A stretch of DNA of 8,550 nucleotides from contig CAZRXW010000037.1 of assembly GCA_964604195.1 (NCBI GenBank), forward strand, positions 1 through 8,550, read 5' to 3'. This document shows, in pieces, positions 6,724 through 8,550 of this stretch. Positions within the stretch are counted from its first letter, which is position 1. The number at the start of each line of letters is the position of its first letter. This DNA is from SSEF01 sp964604195. GTDB lineage: Bacteria > Patescibacteriota > Minisyncoccia > Moranbacterales > UBA1568. Position numbers and translations under genes: made by a program. Under the pieces are notes generated by a model that saw only the letters and a list, made by a program, of their open reading frames with translations, did no database searches and had not been told where the DNA came from.

Positions 6724-6752
6724 ACTGTTACATGAAGGGCAGGAAAAGTCAA
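6724..6752 (-). promoter_or_regulatory. Possible promoter of the 204-aa minus-strand gene
   Basis: On the minus strand TTGACT (plus 6747-6752) is followed after 17 bp by AACAGT (plus 6724-6729), preceded by TG. TAACAG and CAGTAT are alternative -10 readings. The start site would fall at about 6717, exactly where the leader hairpin begins. The -35 is good and the -10 weak. Confidence 0.4.
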
Positions 6753-6773
6753 TATATTTTTTTATGGATTACC

Positions 6774-6802
6774 TTGAAAAGAGCGGGGAAGCACGGTAGC
6801 AT
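6774..6802 (+). promoter_or_regulatory. Promoter of the kinase-like gene
   Basis: TTGAAA (6774-6779) and TAGCAT (6797-6802) are separated by exactly 17 bp. Transcription would start near 6809, leaving a leader of about 15 nt that ends in TTTCTCGCC directly before the ATG at 6824. It diverges from the minus-strand promoter at 6724-6752. Confidence 0.6.
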
Positions 6803-6823
6803 ACAGCTAATTAGTTTCTCGCC

Positions 6824-7679
6824 ATGCCCAAATTTGAATTGATCCCAGAGTCGGTAAAGAAACCAGCACGCAGAGTGCGGGCGGCGGCTGATGCTGCCTT
6901 TTTGCAGTATGCCCAACATGAAGGACCAGTTATAGCTGAGCCATGGAAAGTAGTTATGGACTCGAGTAAAGGAAAATATGCTCGCACCAAAGCTCTCTTT
7001 GCTGCTATCCGAGATATGGTGCCCGATACTCTCTTCCATCAACTGACTGGAACGAGATATGAATTCCAGGGTGAAAATATTCCTATTGATCCAGCCAAGT
7101 ACGAACTCGAAGAGAGGCAAATTGGCTCTGGTTCTGAGAATAATGTCTACAAACTCACTTCGCTCGATCCACAGCGGCCATCACTCGTGGTCAAGGTCGA
7201 CCGAACAGGTACCGAAGATGTCGATGCTCTCCTCGAGCGGGGCAAAGAGGTGTGACATGAATGGGAAACGATGAAAGAGTGGTACCAGAGCGTGCCGGGT
7301 CTCGTCCCAGATGAATTCTATTTTATTGGTCACTCGCCGATTGGTGGGAGAAACGCCCTCATCACCCTCCAAGAATATTTGGGAACCAAAGCTGAGCTCA
7401 AGGATTTTTTTCGTGATGTTTCGGGAGAGCGGCTCCGCGAGCTCCTCGGGAAGGAGTGACACCATTGGCATAAACAATCTTGTTCTGGTAGAGCGGCCAA
7501 CAGGGGCCCAGCTTCTCCTTATCGACCCGCATGTTATCAAACATCCCCAGGGGACAGAGATAGAGAGTGAGCGCCGAGAGCTCGGGCGGCAGCTCGCCTT
7601 CCTCCGCACTATGCTCGCTGAAGCAGAGGCAATAGAAGGGGCTACTCTTTCTCCCGACCCAGCCAATATTTCGGCTTGA
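6824..7679 (+). pseudogene. Protein-kinase-fold gene interrupted by a TGA and a frameshift
   Basis: Three pieces together read like one kinase-fold protein of about 280 aa. Piece 1 (6824-7255, 143 aa) has a glycine-loop-like IGSGSENNVYKL (residues 100-111) and a VVKV strand whose Lys124 fits the ATP-binding lysine. It ends at TGA (7253-7255). Translation would continue in the same frame as HEWETMKEWYQSVPG, a fitting helix C, to a second TGA at 7457-7459. A fitting third piece, TIGINNLVLVERPTGAQLLLIDP, then continues in the next frame to TGA at 7677-7679; its NN and IDP resemble the catalytic-loop Asn and the metal-binding Asp of the kinase fold. The expected helix and HxD loop between pieces 2 and 3 are missing or very short, so a small deletion is likely as well as the shift. 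I cannot assign a substrate; a YrbL- or aminoglycoside-kinase-like protein is only a guess. A short functional piece 1, recoding or assembly error are alternatives. Confidence 0.7.
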
Positions 7680-7709
7680 AAATGAGAAGAAAGGGGAGTA
7701 GGGTAGAAT
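7676..7709 (+). promoter_or_regulatory. Possible promoter of the methyltransferase gene
   Basis: TAGAAT at 7704-7709 is a good -10 box and would start transcription at about 7716, on the ATG itself, giving a leaderless mRNA. TTGAAA at 7676-7681, overlapping the stop of the kinase-like gene, is 22 bp from it, which is too far; TAGGGT at 7699-7704 gives a 17-bp spacer but a poor -10. AAGGGGAG at 7691-7698 is too far from the ATG for a normal Shine-Dalgarno. Confidence 0.35.
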
Positions 7710-7715
7710 ATAACT

Positions 7716-8516
7716 ATGGAAAAAAAGTCTTCAAACGCGAATCTACAAAAAGCGAGCAAAGCTAAGAAAGACGAGTTTTATACCCAACTTGTTGATATTG
7801 AAAAAGAACTCAAACATTATAAAGATCAATTTCGTGGTAAGGTCGTTTACTGTAATTGCGATGACCCATTCGAAAGTAACTTTTTCAAATATTTTGCTGC
7901 TAGTTTTAACGCACTTGGATTGAAGCGGCTTATCGCTACAAGCTATAAACCCTCACCGATTGCCAATACAGAACTTGTATTACAACGGGCTCTTTTCCCT
8001 GGTTATGAAGGTAAGATACTAAGCAAACCCTCTGAACCAAAGGGGCGACCAAAGGTAACAGCCAACAAATTCATCATCAACGAAGTGAGTGATATCGATA
8101 GTAACGGTGCTTTTGACTTAAATGACATCGCCGAACAACTCAAGGCTAATAAAAATAATGAGTGGATTCCGTTAAAAGGTGATGGAGATTTTAGGAGTGA
8201 AGAGAGTATTGAGCTACTGAAGCAAGCAGATATCGTGGTAACAAATCCTCCATTTTCGCTATTTCGTGAGTATATAGCACAACTTATCGAATATGATAAA
8301 AGGTTTTTGATTATAGGTAATGTAAATGCTATTACCTATAAGGATGTTTTCAGGATTATTAAAGATAATAGGATGTGGCTTGGGGCTAGTATCCATAGTG
8401 GCGATCGCGAATTTCAGGTGCCGAATGACTATCCACTAAATGCAGCTGGCTATAGGGTCGATAAATCGGGAAATAAATATATCCGTGTCAAGGGTGTGTA
8501 CAAGATGAGTACATAG
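7716..8516 (+). CDS. EcoRI-type adenine-specific DNA methyltransferase, C-terminally truncated
   Basis: This 266-aa protein matches the EcoRI methylase family, SAM-dependent enzymes that methylate adenine N6 in DNA. Diagnostic stretches are KKDEFYTQLVDIEKEL (18-32), VVYCNCDDPFESNFFKYF (43-60) and the catalytic motif ADIVVTNPPFSLFREY (171-186, with NPPF at 177-180). FQVPNDYPLNAAGYRVD and IRVKGV (256-261) follow. Family members normally run about 330-390 aa, and as I recall IRVKGV is followed by an RWFTNLD-like segment. Here it changes to YKMST and a TAG, and neither other frame restores the expected sequence, so the last quarter is lost and activity is doubtful. The gene is visibly richer in A+T and AAT/AAA/ATA codons than mnmA or the ATPase gene, which suggests horizontal acquisition. 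No endonuclease gene is visible in the window. The start ATG is the first in frame and fits family N-termini. Confidence 0.88.
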   Translation: MEKKSSNANLQKASKAKKDEFYTQLVDIEKELKHYKDQFRGKVVYCNCDDPFESNFFKYFAASFNALGLKRLIATSYKPSPIANTELVLQRALFPGYEGKILSKPSEPKGRPKVTANKFIINEVSDIDSNGAFDLNDIAEQLKANKNNEWIPLKGDGDFRSEESIELLKQADIVVTNPPFSLFREYIAQLIEYDKRFLIIGNVNAITYKDVFRIIKDNRMWLGASIHSGDREFQVPNDYPLNAAGYRVDKSGNKYIRVKGVYKMST

Positions 8517-8523
8517 GTGACAA

Positions 8524-8550
8524 ATGACTGGCTTTGATGGGTGTCTGGTA
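8524..8550 (+). CDS. Possible gene start running off the window
   Basis: An ATG at 8524 follows AGGTGA by about 5 nt and opens a frame reading MTGFDGCLV to the window end. Nine codons are too few to identify anything. It could be the next gene, or noise in sequence that replaced the methyltransferase C-terminus. Confidence 0.2.

Noticed and set aside
5944..6735. Plus-strand 263-codon open frame overlapping the end of mnmA
   Set aside because: It begins inside mnmA, runs through the strong terminator at 5992-6023, has no Shine-Dalgarno, and has an atypical Glu/Pro/Gly-rich translation. It is antisense to the better-supported 204-aa gene.
6027..6752. Minus-strand 241-codon open frame overlapping the 204-aa gene
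   Set aside because: Its translation is dominated by Ser, Arg and Pro and it passes through the leader hairpin and predicted promoter. The frame with the AAGGAG Shine-Dalgarno is preferred.
7253..7255. UGA read as glycine (Gracilibacteria/SR1 code)
   Set aside because: The sigma-4/HARE, membrane, ATPase, mnmA and methyltransferase genes contain no internal TGA over more than 6 kb of coding sequence, which would be very unlikely if UGA were a sense codon.

Overview
The window looks like chromosomal DNA of an uncultivated bacterium, most likely of the Candidate Phyla Radiation (Patescibacteria). This is an inference from gene content and style: a multi-winged-helix regulator that carries a sigma-70 region 4, a two-gene TraG/VirD4-like ATPase module whose ATPase has a proline-rich tail and a C-x2-C-x17-C-x2-C zinc motif, and several genes that start without a visible Shine-Dalgarno sequence. 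No rRNA, tRNA or CRISPR array is visible. The standard stop-codon set fits: the long genes contain no internal TGA, which argues against the UGA=Gly code of Gracilibacteria and SR1.

Layout. (1) 1-1216: a promoter with a perfect TTGACA -35 box drives a 356-aa DNA-binding protein with sigma-70 region 4 and HARE-type winged helices. (2) 1217-4735: an intergenic leader, then a membrane-anchored 425-aa protein and a 700-aa TraG/VirD4-like ATPase 15 nt apart, followed by a weak terminator. (3) 4736-6023: a structured 186-bp intergenic stretch with a 53-bp inverted repeat, then mnmA (tRNA 2-thiouridylase), which ends at a strong terminator shared with a convergent gene. (4) 6046-6823: an unrecognised 204-aa gene on the minus strand with a good Shine-Dalgarno, and a divergent intergenic region with a promoter facing each way and a hairpin followed by six U in the minus-strand leader. 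(5) 6824-7679: a protein-kinase-fold gene broken by an in-frame TGA and a later frameshift. (6) 7716-8516: an A+T-richer, probably acquired EcoRI-type adenine DNA methyltransferase whose homology stops abruptly near its C-terminus, then a possible new start at the window edge.

Functionally the left half is a regulator plus a DNA-translocation-type ATPase with its membrane partner. The centre is tRNA modification housekeeping. The right third (6046-8550) looks accessory and decaying: an orphan gene, a broken kinase-like gene and a truncated methyltransferase with no visible partner endonuclease. I see no complete new defence or mobile system. The most interesting items are the split ATPase module, the sigma-region-4/HARE fusion, the doubly interrupted kinase-like gene, the break in the methyltransferase and a recurring non-Shine-Dalgarno leader motif.
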